Assembly: GCA_964057225.1 (NCBI GenBank)
Contig: OZ059898.1
Coordinates: 17,337,267 to 17,401,266, forward strand
Direction of reading: 5' to 3'
Length of the DNA stretch: 64,000 nucleotides
Origin: Auanema rhodensis
Taxonomy: Eukaryota; Nematoda; Chromadorea; Rhabditida; Rhabditidae
The position numbers and the translations under genes were made by a program. Every line of letters starts with the position of its first letter. The first letter of the stretch is position 1. Shown here piece after piece: positions 1 through 11,583 of this stretch. The notes under the pieces are model-generated. The model did not search any database and had not been told where the DNA came from. It worked only from the letters and a program-made list of their open reading frames with translations.

Positions 1-368
1 AAATGTTTTTGGAAGCAATGTTGAGTGTACATGGAAACTCAACATACACTAATGCATCATTTTTCAAACAATCATAACTAATTTTTGTATTAAGCGTTTC
101 TCAATGTAGTATAGTGCATTTGATGCGGATTTTTAAGCTGCGTCGATCTGTGTTATCAGATTTGCGCTAGCTTAAAAATGCACCGAGATATCAACTGATA
201 TAAGTTCACACTTATATCCTCGATTTTCACCCTGAAGATTTAATTTTTTCGTTGAATAACATTGTCCATCGTCTTTGCCTTGAAAAAAGGAATCTAAAAA
301 CATCTACTTTTTGCTAAATTATTCTGAAATTTTTCGAAAACATTTTTGTCAAAATGTTTTTGGAAGCA

Positions 369-396
369 ATGTTGAGTGTACATGGAAACTCAACAT
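369..396. repeat. Inverted repeat 1: 9-bp stem, 10-nt loop (phase 18-45)
   Basis: ATGTTGAGT (phase 18-26) is the exact reverse complement of ACTCAACAT (phase 37-45), with ten bases between. It recurs in nearly every unit. Three variants touch it. A41 to G (units with ACTCGAC) turns one A:T pair into a possible G:U wobble in RNA. GATGAG units (about 24.6-32 kb) break one pair. Three units between 37.9 and 40.4 kb with CTCAAAAT break another. No compensating partner change was seen, so there is no covariation evidence for a selected RNA fold. Confidence 0.85.
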
Positions 397-479
397 ACAC
401 TAATGCATCATTTTTCAAACGATCATAACTAATTTTTGTATTAAGCGTTTCTCAATGTAGTATAGTGCATTCGATGCGG

Positions 480-530
480 ATTTTTAAGCTGCGTCGATCT
501 GTGTTATCAGATTTGCGCTAGCTTAAAAAT
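480..530. repeat. Inverted repeat 2: 51-base imperfect hairpin (phase 129-179)
   Basis: ATTTTTAAGCT (phase 129-139) pairs perfectly with AGCTTAAAAAT (169-179). Inside it GCG (140-142) can pair with CGC (165-167) if T168 is bulged, and ATCTG (146-150) pairs with CAGAT (157-161) around the loop TGTTAT. A 3 by 3 internal loop separates the last two helices. The block is among the most constant parts of the unit; the main variant is C171 to T (CTAGTTT), common in type III and many type I and II units. It could act as a protein-binding dyad, a cruciform-prone site or a structured element in satellite RNA. The sequence alone does not decide. Confidence 0.85.
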
Positions 531-538
531 GCACCGAG

Positions 539-552
539 ATATCAACTGATAT
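539..552. repeat. Short inverted repeat ATATCA-AC-TGATAT (phase 188-201)
   Basis: Two 6-base arms flank a 2-base spacer and overlap the left arm of inverted repeat 3. The arms are nearly invariant; rare exceptions are the ACCGAAAT variant just upstream of the arm, single units with CAATTG or CAGCTG in or beside the spacer, and one unit with GACATC. The first arm also begins the alternative pairing CGAG-ATAT (184-191) with ATATCCTCG (214-222), one base bulged, which would compete with inverted repeat 3. Confidence 0.75.
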
Positions 553-569
553 AAGTTCACACTTATATC
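548..569. repeat. Inverted repeat 3: perfect 8-bp stem, 6-nt loop (phase 197-218)
   Basis: GATATAAG (197-204) and CTTATATC (211-218) are perfect complements around TTCACA. I saw no substitution in either arm in the units read, which makes this the most constant dyad of the satellite. In the four 444-bp units it is present twice, because it lies inside the 79-base duplicated piece. Confidence 0.87.
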
Positions 570-597
570 CTCGATTTTCACCCTGAAGAATTAATTT

Positions 598-614
598 TTT
601 CGTTGAATAACATT
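598..614 (+). other. CENP-B-box-like half motif (phase 247-263)
   Basis: Read against the known 17-bp CENP-B box consensus (YTTCGTTGGAARCGGGA), this site agrees at the first eight bases (TTTCGTTG) and at the A of position 10. It lacks the CGGG half, giving 10 of 17 matches. The TTCG and A bases are part of the recognition core, but the missing CGGG makes binding by a true CENP-B protein unlikely. A related pogo-derived DNA-binding protein with another specificity, or chance, are alternatives. Confidence 0.3.
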
Positions 615-680
615 GTCCATCGTCTTTGCCTTGAAAAAAAAAATCTAAAAACATCTACTTTTTGCTAAATTATTCTGAAA

Positions 681-692
681 TTTTTCGAAAAA
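681..692. repeat. 12-bp palindrome TTTTTCGAAAAA (phase 330-341)
   Basis: A perfect palindrome centred on TTCGAA, followed by A- and T-tracts. Most units keep it. Exceptions include A341 to C (CGAAAACATTT at about 340, 2446 and 24207), ATTTATCG near 50195, and C335 to T (TTTTTTGAAAA) near 9110 and 63134. A- and T-tracts of this kind usually bend DNA or influence nucleosome placement; that role is inference here. Confidence 0.8.
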
Positions 693-3279
693 ATTTTTGT
701 CAAAATGTTTTTGGAAGCAATGTTGAGTGTACATGGAATATCAACATACACTAATGCATCATTTTTCAAACGATCATAACTAATTTTTGTATTAAGCGTT
801 TCTCAATGTAGTATAGTGCATTCGATGCGGATTTTTAAGCTGCGTCGATCTGTGTTATCAGATTTGCGCTAGCTTAAAAATGCACCGAGATATCAACTGA
901 TATAAGTTCACACTTATATCCTCGATTTTCACCCTGAAGAATTAATTTTTTCGTTGAATAACATTGTCCATCGTCTTTGCCTTGAAAAACGAAATCTGAA
1001 AACATCTACTTTTTGCTAAATTATTTTGAAATTTTTCGAAAAAATTTTTGTCAAAATGTTTTTGGAAGCAATGTTGAGTGTACATGGAAACTCAACATAC
1101 ACTAATGCATCATTTTTCAAACGTTCATAACTAATTTTTGTATTCAGCGTTTCTCAATGTAGTATAGTGCATTCGATGCGGATTTTTAAGCTGCGTCGAT
1201 CTGTGTTATCAGATTTGCGCTAGCTTAAAAATGCACCGAGATATCAACTGATATAAGTTCACACTTATATCCTCGATTTTCACCCTGAAGAAATAATTTT
1301 TTCGTTGAATAACATTGTCCATCGTCTTTGCCTTGAAAAAAGGAATCTAAAAACATTTACTTTTTGCTAAATTATTCTGAAATTTTTCGAAAAAATTTTT
1401 GTCAAAATGTTTTTGGAAGCAATGTTGAGTGTACATGGAAACTCAACATACACTAATGCACCATTTTTCAAACGATCATAACTAATTTTTGTATTAAGCG
1501 TTTCTCAATGTAGTATAGTGCATTCGATGCGGATTTTTAAGCTGCGTCGATCTGTGTTATCAGATTTGCGCTAGCTTAAAAATGCACCGAGATATCAACT
1601 GATATAAGTTCACACTTATATCCTCGATTTTCACCCTGAAGAATTAATTTTTTCGTTGAATAACATTGTCCATCGTCTTTGCCTTGAAAAAAGGAATCTA
1701 AAAACATCTACTTTTTGCTAAATTATTTTGAAATTTTTCGAAAAAATTTTTGTCAAAATGTTTTTGGAAGCAATGTTGAGTGAACATGGAAACTCGACAT
1801 ACACTAATGCATCATTTTTCAAACAATCATAACTAATTTTTGTATTAAGCGTTTCTCAATGTAGTATAGTGCATTTGATGCGGATTTTTAAGCTGCGTCG
1901 ATCTGTGTTATCAGATTTGCGCTAGTTTAAAAATGCACCGAGATATCAACTGATATAAGTTCACACTTATATCCTCGATTTTCACCCTGAAGAATTAATT
2001 TTTTCGTTGAATAACATTGTCCATCGTCTTTGCCTTGAAAAACGAAATCTGAAAACATCTACTTTTTGCTAAATTATTTTGAAATTTTTCGAAAAAATTT
2101 TTGTCAAAATGTTTTTGGAAGCAATGTTGAGTGTACATGGAAACTCAACATACACTAATGCATCATTTTTCAAACAATCATAACTAATTTTTGTATTAAG
2201 CGTTTCTCAATGTAGTATAGTGCATTTGATGCGGATTTTTAAGCTGCGTCGATCTGTGTTATCAGATTTGCGCTAGCTTAAAAATGCACCGAGATATCAA
2301 CTGATATAAGTTCACACTTATATCCTCGATTTTCACCCTGAAGATTTAATTTTTTCGTTGAATAACATTGTCCATCGTCTTTGCCTTGAAAAAAGGAATC
2401 TAAAAACATCTACTTTTTGCTAAATTATTCTGAAATTTTTCGAAAACATTTTTGTCAAAATGTTTTTGGAAGCAATGTTGAGTGTACATGGAAACTCAAC
2501 ATACACTAATGCATCATTTTTCAAACGATCATAACTAATTTTTGTATTAAGCGTTTCTCAATGTAGTATAGTGCATTCGATGCGGATTTTTAAGCTGCGT
2601 CGATCTGTGTTATCAGATTTGCGCTAGCTTAAAAATGCACCGAGATATCAACTGATATAAGTTCACACTTATATCCTCGATTTTCACCCTGAAGAATTAA
2701 TTTTTTCGTTGAATAACATTGTCCATCGTCTTTGCCTTGAAAAAAAAAATCTAAAAACATCTACTTTTTGCTAAATTATTCTGAAATTTTTCGAAAAAAT
2801 TTTTGTCAAAATGTTTTTGGAAGCAATGTTGAGTGTACATGGAATATCAACATACACTAATGCATCATTTTTCAAACGATCATAACTAATTTTTGTATTA
2901 AGCGTTTCTCAATGTAGTATAGTGCATTCGATGCGGATTTTTAAGCTGCGTCGATCTGTGTTATCAGATTTGCGCTAGCTTAAAAATGCACCGAGATATC
3001 AACTGATATAAGTTCACACTTATATCCTCGATTTTCACCCTGAAGAATTAATTTTTTCGTTGAATAACATTGTCCATCGTCTTTGCCTTGAAAAACGAAA
3101 TCTGAAAACATCTACTTTTTGCTAAATTATTTTGAAATTTTTCGAAAAAATTTTTGTCAAAATGTTTTTGGAAGCAATGTTGAGTGTACATGGAAACTCA
3201 ACATACACTAATGCATCATTTTTCAAACGTTCATAACTAATTTTTGTATTCAGCGTTTCTCAATGTAGTATAGTGCATT

Positions 3280-6200
3280 TGATGCGGATTTTTAAGCTGC
3301 GTCGATCTGTGTTATCAGATTTGCGCTAGTTTAAAAATGCACCGAGATATCAACTGATATAAGTTCACACTTATATCCTCGATTTTCACCCTGAAGAATT
3401 AATTTTTTCGTTGAATAACATTGTCCATCGTCTTTGCCTTGAAAAACGAAATCTGAAAACATCTACTTTTTGCTAAATTATTTTGAAATTTTTCGAAAAA
3501 ATTTTTGTCAAAATGTTTTTGGAAGCAATGTTGAGTGTACATGGAAACTCAACATACACTAATGCATCATTTTTCAAACGTTCATAACTAATTTTTGTAT
3601 TCAGCGTTTCTCAATGTAGTATAGTGCATTTGATGCGGATTTTTGAGCTGCGTCGATCTGTGTTATCAGATTTGCGCTAGTTTAAAAATGCACCGAGATA
3701 TCAACTGATATAAGTTCACACTTATATCCTCGATTTTCACCCTGAAGAATTAATTTTTTCGTTGAATAACATTGTCCATCGTCTTTGCCTTGAAAAAAGG
3801 AATCTAAAAACATTTACTTTTTGCTAAATTATTCTGAAATTTTTCGAAAAAATTTTTGTCAAAATGTTTTTGGAAGCAATGTTGAGTGTACATGGAAACT
3901 CAACATACACTAATGCACCATTTTTCAAACGATCATAACTAATTTTTGTATTAAGCGTTTCTCAATGTAGTATAGTGCATTCGATGCGGATTTTTAAGCT
4001 GCGTCGATCTGTGTTATCAGATTTGCGCTAGCTTAAAAATGCACCGAGATATCAACTGATATAAGTTCACACTTATATCCTCGATTTTCACCCTGAAGAA
4101 TTAATTTTTTCGTTGAATAACAGTGTCCATCGTCTTTGCCTTGAAAAAAGGAATCTAAAAACATTTACTTTTTGCTAAATTATTATGAAATTTTTCGAAA
4201 AAATTTTTGTCAAAATGTTTTTGGAAGCAATGTTGAGTGTACATGGAAACTCAACATACACTAATGCATCATTTTTCAAACGATCATAACTAATTTTTGT
4301 ATTAAGCGTTTCTCAATGTAGTATAGTGCATTCGATGCGGATTTTTAAGCTGCGTCGATCTGTATTATCAGATTTGCGCTAGCTTAAAAATGCACCGAGA
4401 TATCAACTGATATAAGTTCACACTTATATCCTCGATTTTCACCCTGAAGAAATAATTTTTTCGTTGAATAACATTGTCCATCGTCTTTGCCTTGAAAAAA
4501 GGAATCTGAAAACATCTACTTTTTGCTAAATTATTTTGAAATTTTTCGAAAAAATTTTTGTCAAAATGTTTTTGGAAGCAATGTTGAGTGTACATGGAAA
4601 CTCAACATACACTAATGCATCATTTTTCAAACGTTCATAACTAATTTTTGTATTCAGCGTTTCTCAATGTAGTATAGTGCATTTGATGCGGATTTTTAAG
4701 CTGCGTCGATCTGTGTTATCAGATTTGCGCTAGTTTAAAAATGCACCGAGATATCAATTGATATAAGTTCACACTTATATCCTCGATTTTCACCCTGAAG
4801 AATTAACTTTTTCGTTGAATAACATTGTCCATCGTCTTTGCCTTGAAAAAAGGAATCTAAAAACATTTACTTTTTGCTAAATTATTCTGAAATTTTTCGA
4901 AAAAATTGTTGTCAAAATGTTTTTGGAAGCAATGTTGAGTGTACATGGAAACTCAACATACACTAATGCACCATTTTTCAAACGATCATAACTAATTTTT
5001 GTATTGAGCGTTTCTCAATGTAGTATAGTGCATTCGATGCGGATTTTTAAGCTGCGTCGATCTGTGTTATCAGATTTGCGCTAGCTTAAAAATGCACCGA
5101 GATATCAACTGATATAAGTTCACACTTATATCCTCGATTTTCACCCTGAAGAATTAATTTTTTCGTTGAATAACATTGTCCATCGTCTTTGCCTTGAAAA
5201 AAGGAATCTAAAAACATCTACTTTTTGCTAAATTATTTTGAAATTTTTCGAAAAAATTTTTGTCAAAATGTTTTTGGAAGCAATGTTGAGTGAACATGGA
5301 AACTCGACATACACTAATGCATCATTTTTCAAACAATCATAACTAATTTTTGTATTAAGCGTTTCTCAATGTAGTATAGTGCATTTGATGCGGATTTTTA
5401 AGCTGCGTCGATCTGTGTTATCAGATTTGCGCTAGTTTAAAAATGCACCGAGATATCAACTGATATAAGTTCACACTTATATCCTCGATTTTCACCCTGA
5501 AGAATTAATTTTTTCGTTGAATAACATTGTCCATCGTCTTTGCCTTGAAAAAAGGAATCTAAAAACATCTACTTTTTGCTAAATTATTTTGAAATTTTTC
5601 GAAAAAATTTTTGTCAAAATGTTTTTGGAAGCAATGTTGAGTGAACATGGAAACTCGACATACACTAATGCATCATTTTTCAAACAATCATAACTAATTT
5701 TTGTATTAAGCGTTTCTCAATGTAGTATAGTGCATTTGATGCGGATTTTTAAGCTGCGTCGATCTGTGTTATCAGATTTGCGCTAGTTTAAAAATGCACC
5801 GAGATATCAACTGATATAAGTTCACACTTATATCCTCGATTTTCACCCTGAAGAATTAATTTTTTCGTTGAATAACATTGTCCATCGTCTTTGCCTTGAA
5901 AAACGAAATCTGAAAACATCTACTTTTTGCTAAATTATTTTGAAATTTTTCGAAAAAATTTTTGTCAAAATGTTTTTGGAAGCAATGTTGAGTGTACATG
6001 GAAACTCAACATACACTAATGCATCATTTTTCAAACGTTCATAACTAATTTTTGTATTCAGCGTTTTTCAATGTAGTATAGTGGATTTGATGCGGATTTT
6101 TAAGCTGCGTCAATCTGTGTTATCAGATTTGCGCTAGTTTAAAAATGCACCGAGATATCAACTGATATAAGTTCACACTTATATCCTCGATTTTCACCCT

Positions 6201-7020
6201 GAAGAATTAATTTTTTCGTTGAATAACATTGTCCATCGTCTTTGCCTTGAAAAAAGGAATCTAAAAACATTTACTATTTGCTAAATTATTCTGAAATTTT
6301 TCGAAAAAATTTTTGTCAAAATGTTTTTGGAAGCAATGTTGAGTGTACATGGAAACTCAACATACACTAATGCACCATTTTTCAAACGATCATAACTAAT
6401 TTTTGTATTAAGCGTTTCTCAATGTAGTATAGTGCATTCGATGCGGATTTTTAAGCTGCGTCGATCTGTGTTATCAGTTTTGCGCTAGCTTAAAAATGCA
6501 CCGAGATATCAACTGATATAAGTTCACACTTATATCCTCGATTTTCACCCTGAAGAATTAATTTTTTCGTTGAATAACATTGTCCATCGTCTTTGCCTTG
6601 AAAAAAGGAATCTAAAAACATCTACTTTTTGCTAAATTATTTTGAAATTTTTCGAAAAAATTTTTGTCAAAATGTTTTTGGAAGCAATGTTGAGTGAACA
6701 TGGAAACTCGACATACACTAATGCATCATTTTTCAAACAATCATAACTAATTTTTGTATTAAGCGTTTCTCAATGTAGTATAGTGCATTTGATGCGGATT
6801 TTTAAGCTGCGTCGATCTGTGTTATCAGATTTGCGCTAGTTTAAAAATGCACCGAGATATCAACTGATATAAGTTCACACTTATATCCTCGATTTTCACC
6901 CTGAAGAATTAATTTTTTCGTTGAATAACATTGTCCATCGTCTTTGCCTTGAAAAACGAAATCTGAAAACATCTACTTTTTGCTAAATTATTTTGAAATT
7001 TTTCGAAAAAATTTTTGTCA
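3280..7020. repeat. Mixed satellite units, no simple higher-order period
   Basis: Units of all three classes alternate irregularly here. Two neighbouring type III units (5266 and 5617) differ mainly in the phase 287-296 block (AAAGGAATCTA against ACGAAATCTG). Single-unit substitutions include AACAGTGTCC near 4122, GTGGATTTG near 6083, CGTCAATCTG near 6109 and TCAGTTTTGC near 6476. No gene or foreign sequence interrupts the units. Confidence 0.85.
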
Positions 7021-9126
7021 AAATGTTTTTGGAAGCAATGTTGAGTGTACATGGAAACTCAACATACACTAATGCATCATTTTTCAAACGTTCATAACTA
7101 ATTTTTGTATTCAGCGTTTTTCAATGTAGTATAGTGCATTCGATGCGGATTTTTAAGCTGCGTCGATCTGTGTTATCAGATTTGCGCTAGCTTAAAAATG
7201 CACCGAGATATCAACTGATATAAGTTCACACTTATATCCTCGATTTTCACCCTGAAGAAATAATTTTTTCGTTGAATAACATTGTCCATCGTCTTTGCCT
7301 TGAAAAAAGGAATCTAAAAACTCTTACTTTTTGCTAAATTATTCTGAAATTTTTCGAAAAAATTTTTGTCAAAATGTTTTTGGAAGCAATGTTGAGTGTA
7401 CATGGAAACTCAACATACACTAATGCACCATTTTTCAAACGATCATAACTAATTTTTGTATTAAGCGTTTCTCAATGTAGTATAGTGCATTCGATGCGGA
7501 TTTTTAAGCTGCGTCGATCTGTGTTATCAGATTTGCGCTAGTTTAAAAATGCACCGAGATATCAACTGATATAAGTTCACACTTATATCCTCGATTTTCA
7601 CCCTGAAGAATTAATTTTTTCGTTGAATAACATTGTCCATCGTCTTTGCCTTGAAAAACGAAATCTGAAAACATCTACTTTTTGCTAAATTATTTTGAAA
7701 TTTTTCGAAAAAATTTTTGTCAAAATGTTTTTGGAAGCAATGTTGAGTGTACATGGAAACTCAACATACACTAATGCATCATTTTTCAAACGTTCATAAC
7801 TAATTTTTGTATTCAGCGTTTTTCAATGTAGTATAGTGCATTCGATGCGGATTTTTAAGCTGCGTCGATCTGTGTTATCAGATTTGCGCTAGCTTAAAAA
7901 TGCACCGAGATATCAACTGATATAAGTTCACACTTATATCCTCGATTTTCACCCTGAAGAAATAATTTTTTCGTTGAATAACATTGTCCATCGTCTTTGC
8001 CTTGAAAAAAGGAATCTAAAAACATTTACTTTTTGCTAAATTATTCTGAAATTTTTCGAAAAAATTTTTGTCAAAATGTTTTTGGAAGCAATGTTGAGTG
8101 AACATGGAAACTCAACATACACTAATGCACCATTTTTCAAACGATCATAACTAATTTTTGTATTAAGCGTTTTTCAATGTAGTATAGTGCATTCGATGCG
8201 GATTTTTAAGCTGCGTCGATCTGTGTTATCAGATTTGCGCTAGTTTAAAAATGCACCGAGATATCAACTGATATAAGTTCACACTTATATCCTCGATTTT
8301 CACCCTGAAGAATTAATTTTTTCGTTGAATAACATTGTCCATCGTCTTTGCCTTGAAAAACGAAATCTGAAAACATCTACTTTTTGCTAAATTATTTTGA
8401 AATTTTTCGAAAAAATTTTTGTCAAAATGTTTTTGGAAGCAATGTTGAGTGTACATGGAAACTCAACATACACTAATGCATCATTTTTCAAACGTTCATA
8501 ACTAATTTTTGTATTCAGCGTTTTTCAATGTAGTATAGTGCATTCGATGCGGATTTTTAAGCTGCGTCGATCTGTGTTATCAGATTTGCGCTAGCTTAAA
8601 AATGCACCGAGATATCAACTGATATAAGTTCACACTTATATCCTCGATTTTCACCCTGAAGAATTAATTTTTTCGTTGAATAACATTGTCCATCGTCTTT
8701 GCCTTGAAAAAAGGAATCTAAAAACATTTACTATTTGCTAAATTATTCTGAAATTTTTCGAAAAAATTTTTGTCAAAATGTTTTTGGAAGCAATGTTGAG
8801 TGTACATGGAAACTCGACATACACTAATGCACCATTTTTCAAACGATCATAACTAATTTTTGTATTAAGCGTTTCTCAATGTAGTATAGTGCATTCGATG
8901 CGGATTTTTAAGCTGCGTCGATCTGTGTTATCAGATTTGCGCTAGTTTAAAAATGCACCGAGATATCAACTGATATAAGTTCACACTTATATCCTCGATT
9001 TTCACCCTGAAGAATTAATTTTTTCGTTGAATAACATTGTCCATCGTCTTTGCCTTGAAAAACGAAATCTGAAAACATCTACTTTTTGCTAAATTATTTT
9101 GAAATTTTTTGAAAAAATTTTTGTCA
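7021..9126. repeat. Alternating dimer block, 702-bp higher-order unit (three copies)
   Basis: Two unit kinds alternate. One has CGTTC, ATTCAGCGTTTTT, usually GAAATAA, and CATTTAC with ATTCTG. The other has GCACC, CGATC, ATTAAG, CTAGTTT and CGAAATCTG with ATTTTG. The order holds for three dimers. The second dimer carries GTGAAC in its second unit, and the third has GAATTAA and CTATTTGCT in its first. The same dimer returns at 9829-11583. Confidence 0.85.
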
Positions 9127-9828
9127 AAATGTTTTTGGAAGCAATGTTGAGTGTACATGGAAACTCAACATACACTAATGCACCATTTTTCAAACGATCA
9201 TAACTAATTTTTGTATTAAGCGTTTCTCAATGTAGTATAGTGCATTCGATGCGGATTTTTAAGCTGCGTCGATCTGTGTTATCAGATTTGCGCTAGCTTA
9301 AAAATGCACCGAGATATCAACTGATATAAGTTCACACTTATATCCTCGATTTTCACCCTGAAGAATTAATTTTTTCGTTGAATAACATTGTCCATCGTCT
9401 TTGCCTTGAAAAAAGGAATCTAAAAACATCTACTTTTTGCTAAATTATTTCGAAATTTTTCGAAAAAATTTTTGTCAAAATGTTTTTGGAAGCAATGTTG
9501 AGTGAACATGGAAACTCGACATACACTAATGCATCATTTTTCAAACAATCATAACTAATTTTTGTATTAAGCGTTTCTCAATGTAGTATAGTGCATTTGA
9601 TGCGGATTTTTAAGCTGCGTCGATCTGTGTTATCAGATTTGCGCTAGTTTAAAAATGCACCGAGATATCAACTGATATAAGTTCACACTTATATCCTCGA
9701 TTTTCACCCTGAAGAATTAATTTTTTCGTTGAATAACATTGTCCATCGTCTTTGCCTTGAAAAACGAAATCTGAAAACATCTACTTTTTGCTAAATTATT
9801 TTGAAATTTTTCGAAAAAATTTTTGTCA
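9127..9828. repeat. Two units interrupting the dimer block
   Basis: One type I unit with GCTAGCTT, CATCTAC and the private ATTTCGAAAT is followed by one type III unit (GTGAAC, ACTCGAC, CAATC, CTAGTTT, CGAAATCTG). The pair breaks the dimer order between 7021-9126 and 9829-11583, as expected from an exchange between misaligned arrays. Confidence 0.8.
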
Positions 9829-11583
9829 AAATGTTTTTGGAAGCAATGTTGAGTGTACATGGAAACTCAACATACACTAATGCATCATTTTTCAAACGTT
9901 CATAACTAATTTTTGTATTCAGCGTTTTTCAATGTAGTATAGTGCATTCGATGCGGATTTTTAAGCTGCGTCGATCTGTGTTATCAGATTTGCGCTAGCT
10001 TAAAAATGCACCGAGATATCAACTGATATAAGTTCACACTTATATCCTCGATTTTCACCCTGAAGAAATAATTTTTTCGTTGAATAACATTGTCCATCGT
10101 CTTTGCCTTGAAAAAAGGAATCTAAAAACATTTACTTTTTGCTAAATTATTCTGAAATTTTTCGAAAAAATTTTTGTCAAAATGTTTTTGGAAGCAATGT
10201 TGAGTGTACATGGAAACTCAACATACACTAATGCACCATTTTTCAAACGATCATAACTAATTTTTGTATTAAGCGTTTCTCAATGTAGTATAGTGCATTC
10301 GATGCGGATTTTTAAGCTGCGTCGATCTGTGTTATCAGATTTGCGCTAGTTTAAAAATGCACCGAGATATCAACTGATATAAGTTCACACTTATATCCTC
10401 GATTTTCACCCTGAAGAATTAATTTTTTCGTTGAATAACATTGTCCATCGTCTTTGCCTTGAAAAACGAAATCTGAAAACATCTACTTTTTGCTAAATTA
10501 TTTTGAAATTTTTCGAAAAAATTTTTGTCAAAATGTTTTTGGAAGCAATGTTGAGTGTACATGGAAACTCAACATACACTAATGCATCATTTTTCAAACG
10601 TTCATAACTAATTTTTGTATTCAGCGTTTTTCAATGTAGTATAGTGCATTCGATGCGGATTTTTAAGCTGCGTCGATCTGTGTTATCAGATTTGCGCTAG
10701 CTTAAAAATGCACCGAGATATCAACTGATATAAGTTCACACTTATATCCTCGATTTTCACCCTGAAGAAATAATTTTTTCGTTGAATAACATTGTCCATC
10801 GTCTTTGCCTTGAAAAAAGGAATCTAAAAACATTTACTTTTTGCTAAATTATTCTGAAATTTTTCGAAAAAATTTTTGTCAAAATGTTTTTGGAAGCAAT
10901 GTTGAGTGAACATGGAAACTCAACATACACTAATGCACCATTTTTCAAACGATCATAACTAATTTTTGTATTAAGCGTTTCTCAATGTAGTATAGTGCAT
11001 TCGATGCGGATTTTTAAGCTGCGTCGATCTGTGTTATCAGATTTGCGCTAGTTTAAAAATGCACCGAGATATCAACTGATATAAGTTCACACTTATATCC
11101 TCGATTTTCACCCTGAAGAATTAATTTTTTCGTTGAATAACATTGTCCATCGTCTTTGCCTTGAAAAACGAAATCTGAAAACATCTACTTTTTGCTAAAT
11201 TATTTTGAAATTTTTCGAAAAAATTTTTGTCAAAATGTTTTTGGAAGCAATGTTGAGTGTACATGGAAACTCAACATACACTAATGCATCATTTTTCAAA
11301 CGTTCATAACTAATTTTTGTATTCAGCGTTTTTCAATGTAGTATAGTGCATTCGATGCGGATTTTTAAGCTGCGTCGATCTGTGTTATCAGATTTGCGCT
11401 AGCTTAAAAATGCACCGAGATATCAACTGATATAAGTTCACACTTATATCCTCGATTTTCACCCTGAAGAAATAATTTTTTCGTTGAATAACATTGTCCA
11501 TCGTCTTTGCCTTGAAAAAAGGAATCTAAAAACATTTACTTTTTGCTAAATTATTCTGAAATTTTTCGAAAAAATTTTTGTCA
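9829..11583. repeat. Alternating dimer block, second stretch (five units)
   Basis: The CGTTC/ATTCAGCGTTTTT unit and the GCACC/CTAGTTT/CGAAATCTG unit alternate again for five units. One partner (10882) carries GTGAAC, as does the corresponding unit at 8074. The two stretches therefore probably derive from one ancestral dimer array. Confidence 0.83.

Larger units (their letters stand above)
352..702 (+). repeat. Reference monomer of the satellite (351 bp)
   Basis: This unit is used here as the phase standard (phase 1 = base 352). It has 58 C, 53 G and 12 CpG dinucleotides in 351 bp. In order it holds the 9-bp inverted repeat (phase 18-45), a variable stretch, the long imperfect hairpin (129-179), the AT-rich hairpin (197-218), a CENP-B-box-like half motif (247-263), a second variable stretch and the TTTTTCGAAAAA palindrome (330-341). 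The choice of phase is arbitrary because the array is tandem. A GATATC hexamer (EcoRV site) lies at phase 187-192 of nearly every unit, and GCTAGC (NheI site) lies at phase 166-171 in units with C at 171. Its A-run variant in the 287-291 region is a private substitution shared with the unit at 2458. Confidence 0.97.
1..3279. repeat. 6-mer segmental duplication (offset 2106 bp)
   Basis: Bases 1-1173 match 2107-3279 by eye without difference, an offset of six units. Both copies share private variants: GAAGATTTAA with CGAAAACATTT in the first unit, a 10-A run in the second, and GGAATATCAAC in the third. The match stops at the C/T site of phase 121 in the fourth unit. The first copy may begin before the window. 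Confidence 0.85.

Noticed and set aside
581-640. CTGAAGA (fits hammerhead ribozyme core CUGANGA), as found in some animal satellites
   Set aside because: The required GAAA after a short stem II is not in place: the sequence after a possible ATT/AAT stem is AAC, and the later GAAA near 642 cannot be closed by a stem II. No suitable cleavage site flanked by stems I and III was seen. The reverse strand has no TCNTCAG counterpart.
681-692. TTTTTCGAAAAA plus T-run as a transcription terminator
   Set aside because: There is no gene to terminate. It is a palindromic A/T-tract inside every satellite unit.
352-702. Half-unit duplication (351 as two copies of about 175)
   Set aside because: Only short A/T-rich words such as AATTTTTGT recur within the unit, and not at half-unit spacing. 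There is no detectable internal dimer structure.
352-702. Drosophila 1.688 (359-bp) or Tribolium 360-bp satellite family
   Set aside because: Unit size is similar, but apart from short AT-rich words I see no shared sequence with what I know of them. Family assignment would need a database search.
4368-4595. 75-codon open frame on the minus strand
   Set aside because: It is satellite sequence read backwards. The frame opens only because this unit combines GAAATAA (phase 240 A) with TCTGAAAAC; in most other units either GAATTAA or TCTAAAAAC puts a stop in the frame. It spans a unit boundary, has no coding signature and no matching regulatory context.
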